Positions 7,651 through 14,008 of a stretch of 15,870 nucleotides of DNA are shown here, piece after piece. Where the stretch lies: the NCBI GenBank assembly GCA_021802745.1, contig JAJZRK010000059.1:1-15870 (forward strand), written 5' to 3'. The number at the start of each line of letters is the position of its first letter. Position 1 is the first letter of the stretch. Position numbers and translations under genes: made by a program. Source of the DNA: a bacterium (GTDB lineage Bacteria; Gemmatimonadota; Gemmatimonadetes; Gemmatimonadales; Gemmatimonadaceae). The notes under the pieces were generated by a model. That model was not told the origin of the DNA, did no database searches, and saw only the letters and a list, made by a program, of their open reading frames with translations.

Positions 7651-8292
7651 GTGAAACCCACCTTCTTCAAGGCCTCAAATGCCTTGCGCGCCTGGTTCAC
7701 CAGGCACGGCGCGACAAAGACCGAACTCTGGATCGGCTACTACAAAAAGGCCTCGGGCAAGGGCGGCGTGGTGTATCAGCAGGCGCTCGACGAGGCACTC
7801 TGTGTCGGATGGATTGACGGCGTCTTGAAGTCCATTGACGACACCCGGTACATGCAGCGATGGACGCCGCGCAAACCGACGTCCATCTGGAGCAAGGTCA
7901 ACATTCGCAAGGTGCAGGCGCTCATCGCCGCCGGCCGCATGATGCCGGCAGGCCTCGCGGCCTTCGCGCGCCGAACACCCGAGCGCTCCGGTGTCTACTC
8001 CTTCGAAAACGATCCGCGGCAGTTCTCGCCCGAGTTCGCGACGCGCTTTCGGAAGGAACGGCGCGCGTGGGCCTTCTTCGAGTCGCAGCCGCCGTACTAT
8101 CGCCGGACGGTCACCGCCTATGTCATGAGCGCCAGGCGGCCCGACACGCGCGAGCGGCGACTCGCGCACGTCATCGCGCACGCGGCGCGCGGCGAACGCA
8201 TCCCGCAGTTCACCCCCGCGCCGAGGGCAATGGCGCAGCCGACTCGCCGCGCTCCTCCAGCCAGCGCAAGGCAACGCGTACGGCGTCGTTGA
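7651..8292 (+). CDS. YdeI/OmpD-associated family protein
   Basis: The predicted 213-residue protein carries the family pattern: PTFFKASNALRAWF at the N-terminus, TELWIGYYKK, then a YQQALDEALCVGWIDG core, and RYMQRWTPRKPTSIWSKVN. A C-terminal helical region includes FFESQPPYYRR, and the tail is Arg/Pro-rich. This matches the YdeI/OmdA (bacteriocin-protection-like) family; the molecular function is poorly defined. I chose GTG 7651 because family homology starts right after it; the frame stays open upstream only through repeat array 1, which encodes low-complexity sequence. There is no Shine-Dalgarno: the start is preceded by CACCTCTC from the edge of the array. Its last 83 bases overlap the convergent 78-residue gene on the minus strand. 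Confidence 0.85.
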   Translation: MKPTFFKASNALRAWFTRHGATKTELWIGYYKKASGKGGVVYQQALDEALCVGWIDGVLKSIDDTRYMQRWTPRKPTSIWSKVNIRKVQALIAAGRMMPAGLAAFARRTPERSGVYSFENDPRQFSPEFATRFRKERRAWAFFESQPPYYRRTVTAYVMSARRPDTRERRLAHVIAHAARGERIPQFTPAPRAMAQPTRRAPPASARQRVRRR

Positions 8293-8446
8293 GGACTTCT
8301 TCCGCGAGATCGGCCAGCACCGTGTCGGACGCCTGGATGCCAGCGTGTCGCAGTCGGACCGTGAGCGTTGCCCGCAGCCGATTCAGCTCGTCAGTCATCG
8401 CCGTTGCGCCGGCAAAGTCGGATGCTGCCGTCTGCGTGGCGCTCAT
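8210..8446 (-). CDS. Small helical hypothetical protein (78 aa)
   Basis: The protein starts MSATQTAASDFAG and is mostly helical with many Arg, Leu and Ala; a central DELNRLRATLTVRLRHAG and VLADLAEEVLNDAVRVAL suggest two amphipathic helices. There are no membrane segments. Its ATG overlaps the stop of the upstream membrane-protein gene as ATGA (8443-8446), so the two are very likely translated together under the same promoter. The 3' end runs 83 bases into the convergent YdeI-family gene. I do not recognise a domain; an accessory role to the membrane protein is inference from coupling only. Confidence 0.6.
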   Translation of the reverse strand: MSATQTAASDFAGATAMTDELNRLRATLTVRLRHAGIQASDTVLADLAEEVLNDAVRVALRWLEERGESAAPLPSARG

Positions 8447-8958
8447 GCCAGGTACCTCGCCAGCGCCATGCCGGAGGCGCCAGCGATGAGAAGAAGCATG
8501 GCGACGTTGCCCGCGACCGCGCCGCGCCGGCGGAGGGTCGCGAGTTCGGCGGTCAGGCCGGCGCGCGTCGCCTCCGGCGCGGCGGCCAGCGATGCCTCCA
8601 GCCGGCCGGCGCGCACCGCGAGCGGCCGCGCGATGAGCAGGGAGAGAACGAACGCGCCAATCGCCGCGGCACCGCTGGCGCCGAATGCCGCGCCCGTGAT
8701 CGACGAAAAGTAGGCCGGGTCGAAGCCCCCGGAGTCGAGGGCCATGAGGCGCAGGCCGGACGCAATCGTCAGGACGGCAACGACGGGCATGATCGTGAAG
8801 AGCCGGCGCCGTTGAAGCGCGGCAAAGACCGGGCCGACATTCACGCCCGACGCCGCCAGCGCCGGCATGAGAAAGAGCGTGGAGAAAAGGCCGCTTCCCA
8901 GCCAGAACATGCCGCCCAGGACATGAATCAGTCGTAACACCAGCACTTCAGCTCTCAT
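8443..8958 (-). CDS. Four-helix integral membrane protein (DUF2269/CopD-like)
   Basis: The 171-residue protein has four hydrophobic segments: ~6-34 (LRLIHVLGGMFWLGSGLFST), ~50-72 (IMPVVAVLTIASGLRLMAL), ~84-112 (AAAIGAFVLSLLIARPL) and ~146-168 (VAMLLLIAGASGMALARYL). The first helix has the LIHVLGGMFWLG pattern seen in DUF2269 and CopD-like membrane proteins, where a His sits in an early helix. Family assignment is tentative. Its start faces soxR across a ~100-base gap that holds a MerR-type promoter oriented toward this gene, so it is probably the SoxR target here. It is translationally coupled to the 78-residue gene downstream. A role in redox or oxidative-stress physiology is inference from this regulation. 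Confidence 0.7.
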   Translation of the reverse strand: MRAEVLVLRLIHVLGGMFWLGSGLFSTLFLMPALAASGVNVGPVFAALQRRRLFTIMPVVAVLTIASGLRLMALDSGGFDPAYFSSITGAAFGASGAAAIGAFVLSLLIARPLAVRAGRLEASLAAAPEATRAGLTAELATLRRRGAVAGNVAMLLLIAGASGMALARYLA

Positions 8959-9004
8959 GTGATTGTCCGCTCGGCAAAGGTAGAACTGACATCGCAGTGC
9001 CCCG

Positions 9005-9035
9005 ATGTTAAGACTTCAACTATACTTGAAGTCAA
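9005..9035 (-). promoter_or_regulatory. SoxR-type promoter with 19-bp spacer, driving the membrane-protein operon
   Basis: On the minus strand, -35 TTGACT (9035-9030) and -10 TAACAT (9010-9005) are separated by exactly 19 bases. An overlong 19-20-bp spacer with an operator inside it is the hallmark of promoters activated by MerR-family proteins through DNA distortion. The orientation points to the membrane-protein gene starting at 8958, about 47 bases downstream. Confidence 0.65.
9012..9033. promoter_or_regulatory. SoxR operator dyad
   Basis: GACTTCAA-CTATAC-TTGAAGTC is a perfect 8-bp inverted repeat with a 6-bp centre. It sits between the -35 and -10 boxes of the minus-strand promoter and 30 bases upstream of soxR. 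The TTCAA/TTGAA arms around an A/T-rich centre resemble the known SoxR box (CCTCAAG-TTAA-CTTGAGG) in size and style. It probably also serves soxR autoregulation. Confidence 0.75.
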
Positions 9036-9062
9036 CCCCTCCCCAATGACGGCGAGTCAATC

Positions 9063-9563
9063 ATGCGCACTCCCCACGTGCTGTCGGCCACGGACGCCCA
9101 GGGCATGCCGGTCTGGATGACCGTCGGTGAACTGGCCAAACGCACCAATGTCGCGACGTCGGCGTTGCGCTACTACGAAGACCAGGGTCTCCTCACGTCG
9201 GTGCGCACGCCCGCCGGCCACCGGCGTTATCCGCGCGCGATGGCGCGCGTCGTCGCCTTCATCCTCTTTGCGCAGCGCATCGGACTCAGCCTCGCGGAGG
9301 TGCGCGACGAACTCAGGAAGCTTCCATCCGAACGTCCCCCGAGCGGCGACGACTGGGCGCGGCTCTCTGCGATGTGGCAGACGCGCATTGACGAGCGGAT
9401 GGCCGAGCTCACCCGGTTGAAGCGCGGACTCGGCGACTGCATCGGATGCGGCTGCCTGTCGCTCGAACGCTGCAAGATCCTCAATCCCCGGGATCGCGCG
9501 GCCCGGCTGGGGCCCGGGCCGCGGTACTGGTTGGGCGATGCGCCGCCGAAGCGCCGCCGGTGA
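9063..9563 (+). CDS. soxR: SoxR, redox-sensing MerR-family transcriptional regulator
   Basis: The 166-residue protein has the MerR winged-helix domain (MTVGELAKRTNVATSALRYYE from Met19, then the wing motif TPAGHRRYPR), a dimerisation helix, and near the C-terminus CIGCGCLSLERC. This gives Cys126, 129, 131 and 137 in the CX2CXCX5C spacing that binds the [2Fe-2S] cluster in SoxR. The DQGLL and NPRD segments also match SoxR. Oxidation of the cluster switches the protein to an activator. The promoter with its 19-bp spacer and dyad just upstream is divergent and drives a membrane-protein operon, not a soxS gene, as expected outside enterics. ATG 9063 has a GGCGAG eight bases upstream; ATG 9105 would also leave the domain intact. 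The gene converges on the sigma factor gene with a 5-base gap. Confidence 0.92.
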   Translation: MRTPHVLSATDAQGMPVWMTVGELAKRTNVATSALRYYEDQGLLTSVRTPAGHRRYPRAMARVVAFILFAQRIGLSLAEVRDELRKLPSERPPSGDDWARLSAMWQTRIDERMAELTRLKRGLGDCIGCGCLSLERCKILNPRDRAARLGPGPRYWLGDAPPKRRR

Positions 9564-9568
9564 CCCCG

Positions 9569-10441
9569 TCATGACACGGACGCCAGTGTCAGATCGCCGA
9601 GCGTCACCGGATCCGCCACCGCCTCGATTTGCGTGATCCGGTCGCCCTCGATGGTCAGGGCGAGCACGAGCAACAGCTTCCCGTTCGGATCAACGATGAT
9701 GCCGACGTCGCCATCGATGAGCCCGGCGCGCGCGGCACGCGCCCGTCCGGCAAAGCGCTTCGCCACCGCCTCCGCGCCGTGCAGTTCGGCATCGCCCCCC
9801 ATCTTCGTCGCCACCGTGTCGGACCGCAGTACCACGTCGGGCGCGAGCATTGCGATCAGCGCGCCGAGGTCGCCACCCCGCGCCGCGGCAAGGAATGCGT
9901 CCACCACGGCCCGATGCCGCGCCTGCTCGGCGGCGAGCGTCGGCGCCGACCCCTGTACCCGACGTCGGGCCCGGCTCGCCAGTTGACGCGTGGCCACCGG
10001 CGTGCGCCCCACGATCGGCGCGATCTCGTCGAACGTCAGGTCGAACATGTCGTGCAGCACGAACACCACGCGCTCGACAGGAGTCAGCGTCTCGAGCACC
10101 ACCAGCATCGCCGTGCTCACTGAATCGGCAAGCAGCAGGTCGTCCTCCGGGGTTCCCTCGTGGCGCCGTCGGTCGGATGGTTCCGGCTCCTGCCCCTCGA
10201 ACGGATCCTCCCGGCGGGCCGCGCGACTGCGCAGGATGTCGAGGCACACGCGACTGACGACGGTCGTCAACCATGCCCGCTCGTTGTCGATCGTCGCCGA
10301 TTCGGCTCGCTCGAGTCGGATCCACGCCTCCTGCACCGCATCCTCCGCCTCGGCTTCCGAGCCGAGCATGCGGAGCGCCACCTTCTGCAGGTGGCTGCGG
10401 TGTTCCTCGAATCGCCGTGCCAGAAGGTTCGGTGCTTCCAT
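9569..10441 (-). CDS. ECF sigma factor with fused SnoaL-like C-terminal domain (ECF41/ECF56/SigJ type)
   Basis: The 290-residue protein has sigma region 2 (~8-80: FEEHRSHLQKVALRML, AEDAVQEAWIRL, AWLTTVVSRVCLDILRS) and region 4 (~115-165: LTPVERVVFVLHDMFDLTFD, IAPIVGRTPVATRQLASRA). A SnoaL/NTF2-like extension (~175-288) begins HRAVVDAFLAAARGGDLGAL and ends near EAVADPVTLGDLTL. ECF sigmas of this design carry their own regulatory domain in place of an anti-sigma factor, and are typically next to CMD-fold, oxidoreductase or epimerase genes; the divergent neighbour here is a CMD-fold gene. The DGGGK motif I associate with classic ECF41 is not evident: the equivalent segment reads ATKMGGDAELHG. 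A SigJ/ECF56-like subgroup is therefore possible. ATG 10441 is the only start giving full region 2. Confidence 0.9.
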   Translation of the reverse strand: MEAPNLLARRFEEHRSHLQKVALRMLGSEAEAEDAVQEAWIRLERAESATIDNERAWLTTVVSRVCLDILRSRAARREDPFEGQEPEPSDRRRHEGTPEDDLLLADSVSTAMLVVLETLTPVERVVFVLHDMFDLTFDEIAPIVGRTPVATRQLASRARRRVQGSAPTLAAEQARHRAVVDAFLAAARGGDLGALIAMLAPDVVLRSDTVATKMGGDAELHGAEAVAKRFAGRARAARAGLIDGDVGIIVDPNGKLLLVLALTIEGDRITQIEAVADPVTLGDLTLASVS

Positions 10442-10443
10442 CG

Positions 10444-10469
10444 GTCACATCCTCGCGGTCGGTTCCGTC
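10444..10469 (+). promoter_or_regulatory. Candidate ECF-sigma promoter for the CMD-fold gene
   Basis: GTCACA (10444-10449) is followed after exactly 16 bases by CGTC (10466-10469). As I recall, ECF41 sigma factors recognise a TGTCACA -35 and a CGTC -10 element at this spacing. The site lies just upstream of the sigma factor's own start and about 45 bases before the CMD-fold start, facing that gene. The -10 CGTC lies inside a small dyad, CCGTCA-ATACGG-TGACGG (10465-10482). Confidence 0.6.
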
Positions 10470-10516
10470 AATACGGTGACGGACCCAACCTACATCGTGT
10501 GACAAGGAGCCTGGTA

Positions 10517-11023
10517 ATGAACACGTCCCCCTCGAATTCCCCCGGCGCCGTTTTGGAGCCTGTCCCGCCGGCACGCCTCAAGAACCCCGCGGTGCTCCTC
10601 CCCGATGCACTCAAGGGGATTCAGGCGCTGCTCACCGCGATCCACGCAAGTGGCGTGCCCGCAACCATGATCGAGCTGTCGCACCTTCGAGCGAGTCAGA
10701 TCAACGGCTGCAGCTTCTGCGTGGAATTCGGGGTACGGAGCGCCCGAGCACAGGGGATCGCCGACGAGAAGCTCTTCGCGGTCGCCGCGTGGCGCGAGTC
10801 TCCGTATTTCACCGCCGCCGAGCGGGCGGTGCTCTCGTTCACCGAGTCGGCGACGCGGCTTGCCGATCGGGGCGATGCGGTCCCCGACGTCGTCTGGGAG
10901 GAAGCGGCCCGCCATTTCGACGACAAGGCACTCGCGGCACTCGTGCTTTCGATCGGGCTGACCAACCTGTTCAACCGGATCAATGTGTCGATCCGCACGC
11001 CGGCGGGTGAGGTGAACTGGTAG
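10517..11023 (+). CDS. Carboxymuconolactone decarboxylase / AhpD-fold family protein
   Basis: The 168-residue protein has the CMD/AhpD core: helical PATMIELSHLRASQING followed by CSFC (the redox-active CxxC pair), then SARAQGIADEKLFAV, AAWRESPYFTAAERAVLSF, and a C-terminal LTNLFNRINVSIRTPAG. Proteins of this family reduce peroxides or act on lactones; the exact substrate cannot be read from sequence. The His usually found four residues after the second Cys (CxxC-xxx-H) is replaced by Gly (CVEFG), so the proton-relay chemistry of AhpD may be altered. ATG 10517 is set by a clear AAGGAG at 10504-10509. It is divergent from the ECF sigma gene and preceded by a candidate promoter for that sigma, a recurrent pairing for SnoaL-tailed ECF factors. 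Confidence 0.9.
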   Translation: MNTSPSNSPGAVLEPVPPARLKNPAVLLPDALKGIQALLTAIHASGVPATMIELSHLRASQINGCSFCVEFGVRSARAQGIADEKLFAVAAWRESPYFTAAERAVLSFTESATRLADRGDAVPDVVWEEAARHFDDKALAALVLSIGLTNLFNRINVSIRTPAGEVNW

Positions 11024-11112
11024 GCACCATCCTGTGACGGCGGGGGGGGTACGAAACGCGGCGTCCGATGCCCCCACTTCGATGCGGGTCGCGAACGGCG
11101 GCTCACTCGATC

Positions 11113-12537
11113 TCAGGCGCCCGTCTTCGCTGCTCCGCGCAGCATTCGCTCCACCTTGCCGCCAACGAGATTCCGGCCAACGTCGAAGCAGAGGACCGCA
11201 CTGGGGATGACGTGCACGGTCACGTCGTCAATCATGCGGCTTCCAGATCCGCTGCGCGACGTCGCGGTGGCTTCCTTCAGCCCATTCGTGCGCGCGAACT
11301 CGACCACGGCACGCAGGCAGCCGCGACTGTCGGTCAACGGGCGATCACTCCACTTGATCTCGGTGACCCAATAGGGCGATACCGCGCCCTCGACCGAGAC
11401 CATGTCGACTTCGCCGTCCTTCCAGCGTGCGTAGTGGAGTCCCGTCGCCGCATGGAACCACTGCGCGAAGACCGCCGTCTCCACGAGCGCCCCCATGGCG
11501 TCGTCATCGGCGTCTACGGGCCCAAAGAGGGCAGCGCGCATGGACGGGTTGGTCAGGTAGACCTTGAAATGTGTTTCCCTCTTGAAACGCTTCGCCGAGC
11601 GGTCCACTCGGTACACACGCCGGATCAGGAATGCCGCTTCCAGGTACTCCAGGTACCTTCGCACGGTATTCTTGGCGATTCCGCGATCCTTGGACAGCGT
11701 TTCGAGCGAGACTTCCTGCGCCGTGTTGTACGCGAGCGTGGTGAAGAGGTAGTTCAGTTCCTGGATGTCCTCGATGCCGTACAAGCTGGGCAGGTCCCGG
11801 AGCAGCACCTTGTCGATGATATCGTGCTTGACGAATCGCTGCGGGTTCGCCCGAATCTCCGCAGAGAGTGCAACCTCAGGGTACCCGCCGTAGTTGATGT
11901 ACTCGACGAAGGCGTCGTTGAGCTTCGAGAGGTCCGAGATCGCGCTCCATCCCGACTCGGGCGAGCTGGCGACGCCTGAGTCCGTGCCCGTGAGATCGAG
12001 GTACTCATGGAAGGTGAGCGGCGGTAGCAGAAAGTCGGTGAATCGCCCCGCTCCCGATTCCTGACTTCTGAGCCGAAGCGCTGCCGCCGCGGAGCCCGAG
12101 ACGGTCACCTTGAGCGCGGGCCGGTGATCGACGAGCGACTTCAGGTGGACTTCCCACCGACTCAAGTACTGGATTTCGTCAAAGAAGACGTACTTCGGCG
12201 CCGTGCGCGACGCGCCTTCCGCGAGGGTCAGCAGCTCCTCGAGGGCGCGCCCGTTGTAGAGCGGATGATCGACGGAGCAAAAGACGATGGAGCGCGGGTC
12301 AACGCCGTCGACGAGCAGTCGCTGAACGACATGGTGGAGCAGCACCGTCTTTCCGACGCGACGGGGCCCCATCACCAGCACCGCGCGCCGCACCGTGCTC
12401 TCGGCGACCAGCGAGAGCAGCAACGGGAGGTATGCGCGAGGGCGCATCTCCCGATAAGGCAGCGCGTCGGTGTCGGTCCACCACGGGTTTTCCGAGGTCA
12501 GGCGCGTCTGGACTTGAGAATCTGGGATTGTGAACAT
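11113..12537 (-). CDS. AAA-family ATPase with DUF4143 C-terminal domain
   Basis: The 474-residue protein has Walker A GPRRVGKT (57-64), Walker B YVFFDEIQ with Asp120/Glu121, and a sensor-like VTVSGSAAAALRL. This is the AAA_14 ATPase plus DUF4143 arrangement. In the C-terminal part, DGEVDMVSVEG followed by YWVTEIKWSDR has the D...ExK spacing of a PD-(D/E)XK nuclease-like fold, as seen in other DUF4143 proteins. A helix-turn-helix-like segment occurs at LSKDRGIAKNTVRRYLEYLEAAF. The biological role of the family is unknown; no obvious partner gene adjoins it. It is convergent with the CMD-fold gene (89-base gap including a G8 run), and its 5' side faces the low-GC stretch, so recent transfer is possible. 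ATG 12537 has no good Shine-Dalgarno. Confidence 0.88.
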   Translation of the reverse strand: MFTIPDSQVQTRLTSENPWWTDTDALPYREMRPRAYLPLLLSLVAESTVRRAVLVMGPRRVGKTVLLHHVVQRLLVDGVDPRSIVFCSVDHPLYNGRALEELLTLAEGASRTAPKYVFFDEIQYLSRWEVHLKSLVDHRPALKVTVSGSAAAALRLRSQESGAGRFTDFLLPPLTFHEYLDLTGTDSGVASSPESGWSAISDLSKLNDAFVEYINYGGYPEVALSAEIRANPQRFVKHDIIDKVLLRDLPSLYGIEDIQELNYLFTTLAYNTAQEVSLETLSKDRGIAKNTVRRYLEYLEAAFLIRRVYRVDRSAKRFKRETHFKVYLTNPSMRAALFGPVDADDDAMGALVETAVFAQWFHAATGLHYARWKDGEVDMVSVEGAVSPYWVTEIKWSDRPLTDSRGCLRAVVEFARTNGLKEATATSRSGSGSRMIDDVTVHVIPSAVLCFDVGRNLVGGKVERMLRGAAKTGA

Positions 12538-12555
12538 TCTTAGATTAGTTGACTA

Positions 12556-12584
12556 ACCTTAGTGATTCACCTTTCTCATGTCAA
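12556..12584 (-). promoter_or_regulatory. Tentative promoter for the AAA/DUF4143 gene
   Basis: On the minus strand a consensus -35 TTGACA (12584-12579) is followed after 17 bases by TAAGGT (12561-12556), a weak -10. It lies 18 bases before the ATG, implying a very short leader. A small dyad TTAGT-TG-ACTAA (12545-12556) overlaps the leader and could be a regulatory site. Confidence 0.35.
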
Positions 12585-12643
12585 GATCAGCGTACTATGC
12601 TTAGCAGTTAGTCACACCGTAACTGTTTGCCTGTACTAGACTT

Positions 12644-12663
12644 ACGAAGCCACTCTGCTTGTC
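12644..12663 (+). repeat. 20-bp direct repeat, copy 1
   Basis: ACGAAGCCACTCTGCTTGTC matches the copy at 12984-13003 at 17 of 20 positions, all three differences being transitions. The copies are 340 bp apart in the same orientation. A partial third copy of the right half (ACTCTGTTTGTC) is at 13011-13022. Origin unknown. Confidence 0.6.
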
Positions 12664-12838
12664 CACTCCGAGCCTAGCAGTTTGATCGCGCATGCTGTTG
12701 CTGATATCAAAGTCATGGGTCAATCAAATGAAGTCCACAAAAGTAGTCAAGCGTAAGTCATTGTGAAATATAGACTTACTACGACGGCGATCGAACCGAA
12801 TTAGAAGGAGATTGCCTTGTTAAGGCAGCGGGGACGTG

Positions 12839-12895
12839 CCCTTGAGCGCAATTGTCTGGCATGCTGCCGACAGTCCGCAGGGCGACGCTCAAGGG
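12839..12895. repeat. Nested inverted repeat, possible structured RNA or cruciform
   Basis: Outer arms CCCTTGAGCG (12839-12848) and CGCTCAAGGG (12886-12895) are perfectly complementary. Inside them TGTC-T-GGCA and TGCC-GACA form a second stem with one bulge around TGC. The two-level fold of 57 bases is preceded by a separate small hairpin at 12813-12827. There is no T-run after it, so it is not a plain terminator. Confidence 0.55.
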
Positions 12896-12983
12896 GAACG
12901 CAATGAGCACCGTCCGCACGCCGCCTTCGGACGCCCGACCGCCATTGCGACTGCCATGATCGGACATGGCATCTCGGTCACTG

Positions 12984-13003
12984 ACGAAGCCGCTTTGTTT
13001 GTC
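12984..13003 (+). repeat. 20-bp direct repeat, copy 2
   Basis: ACGAAGCCGCTTTGTTTGTC, partner of 12644-12663. The pair encloses the hairpin-rich middle of the low-GC stretch, as boundary repeats of a small inserted or excised segment might. Confidence 0.6.
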
Positions 13004-13078
13004 AGCGCAAACTCTGTTTGTCTGATCCAAAACTCATTGCAAGTGAATGACTTAGAATAGAATTTGACTTCTTGCTTT

Positions 13079-13096
13079 CAAAATGATATCATTTTG
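13079..13096. promoter_or_regulatory. Perfect 18-bp palindrome upstream of the SPFH gene, candidate operator
   Basis: CAAAATGATATCATTTTG is fully self-complementary and lies 26 bases before the SPFH start codon. Ribbon-helix-helix repressors commonly bind short palindromes like TGATATCA and autoregulate. The same operon encodes an RHH protein, which makes it the natural candidate ligand. A second 8-bp palindrome, GTGATCAC (13113-13120), sits two bases before the ATG. Confidence 0.5.
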
Positions 13097-13122
13097 CCAT
13101 CACCCTCCTCGAGTGATCACCC

Positions 13123-13992
13123 ATGTACCGCGAAAGACAAACCACCGCATCCAACGGCTACGTCTGGCTCTTCCTCCTCCTGACGCTCGCCGTCCTCGCC
13201 TTCCTCTCCATCATCCGGAACGCGTCGCTTGAGAAGCCGGGGGCCGTCGTCATCTCGGTCCTCGTGCTCATCATCGCGCTCTTCTGCCTCGGTGGGCTCT
13301 TCATCGTCAACCCCAACGACGCCAAGGCGCTCGTCCTCTTCGGCAAGTACAAGGGGACGGTGAAGCAGGACGGCTTCTACTGGGCCAATCCGTTCCTCGT
13401 GAAGCGCCGCGTCTCGCTGCGCGTGCGCAACTTTGAGACGGCCAAGCTCAAGGTGAACGACATCCACGCCAACCCGATCGAGATCGGCGCGATCGTGGTC
13501 TGGAAGGTCGTCGAGACGGCCGAGGCGCTGTTTGAGGTGGACAGCTACGAGAAGTACGTGACGGTGCAGACGGAGTCGGCGCTCCGCGCCACGGCGTCGC
13601 AGTTCGCGTACGACGCCCACCAGGAGGGCGAGGAGTCGCTCTCGACGCATGCGGCGCAGGTGAGCAAGCACCTGCAGGCCGCGGTGCAGGAGCGGCTCAG
13701 CCGGGCCGGCGTGGAAGTCGTGGAGGCGCGCATCTCGCACCTGGCATACGCCCAGGAGATCGCGGCCGCCATGCTCCAGCGCCAGCAGGCGAGCGCCATC
13801 ATCGCCGCGCGCTACAAGATCGTCGAGGGCGCCGTCGGCATGGTGGAGAACGCGCTCGAACTGCTCGCCAAGAAGAACATCGTGCAGCTCGATGACGAGC
13901 GGAAAGCCACGATGGTGAGCAACCTGCTGGTCGTGCTCTGCAGTGAGCGCTCGACGCAGCCGGTGGTGAATACGGGCAGCCTCTATACCTGA
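13123..13992 (+). CDS. SPFH (band 7/flotillin-like) domain membrane protein
   Basis: The 289-residue protein has two N-terminal membrane segments (~13-32 [19 protein letters not shown] and ~40-62 [20 protein letters not shown]) followed by the SPFH domain. That domain opens with [20 protein letters not shown] and DGFYWANPF, and continues with [31 protein letters not shown] and the helical stretch [25 protein letters not shown] without exceeding family length. SPFH proteins oligomerise at the inner membrane, organise microdomains and often regulate membrane proteases. ATG 13123 lacks a Shine-Dalgarno; the bases before it are pyrimidine-rich and palindromic. It is the first gene of an apparent four-gene operon, 123 bases from the RHH gene, that gap being filled by an inverted heptad array. 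Confidence 0.9.
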   Translation: MYRERQTTASNGYVWLFLLLTLAVLAFLSIIRNASLEKPGAVVISVLVLIIALFCLGGLFIVNPNDAKALVLFGKYKGTVKQDGFYWANPFLVKRRVSLRVRNFETAKLKVNDIHANPIEIGAIVVWKVVETAEALFEVDSYEKYVTVQTESALRATASQFAYDAHQEGEESLSTHAAQVSKHLQAAVQERLSRAGVEVVEARISHLAYAQEIAAAMLQRQQASAIIAARYKIVEGAVGMVENALELLAKKNIVQLDDERKATMVSNLLVVLCSERSTQPVVNTGSLYT

Positions 13993-14008
13993 ACAGCGAC
14001 TGGCTGAC

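Larger units (their letters stand above)
12538..13122. other. Low-GC intergenic stretch with many dyads, no convincing gene
   Basis: About 585 bases separate the divergent AAA and SPFH genes. By hand count, 12541-12600 is ~38% and 12721-12780 ~33% G+C, far below the flanking genes; 12830-12970 is richer. The stretch is stop-laden except for an 83-codon minus-strand frame (12779-13030) that I do not accept as a gene. Dyads seen: CAGTTA/TAACTG (12607-12627), GTAAGTC/GACTTAC (12753-12779), TGCCTT-GTT-AAGGCA (12813-12827), a 10-bp pair (12839/12886), TGCCATG/CATGGCA (12952-12971) and an 18-bp palindrome (13079-13096). It may be an ancient insertion scar, a regulatory region or a non-coding RNA locus. 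Confidence 0.6.

Noticed and set aside
12813..12895. Integron attC site near GCCTTAACAAGGC on the minus strand
   Set aside because: The required RYYYAAC and GTTRRRY core boxes are not present at matching ends and no integrase is in the window.
12779..13030. 83-codon minus-strand frame in the low-GC gap
   Set aside because: It reads straight through three inverted repeats and one direct repeat, has no recognisable domain and no ribosome binding site. The open frame is better explained by the structured DNA.
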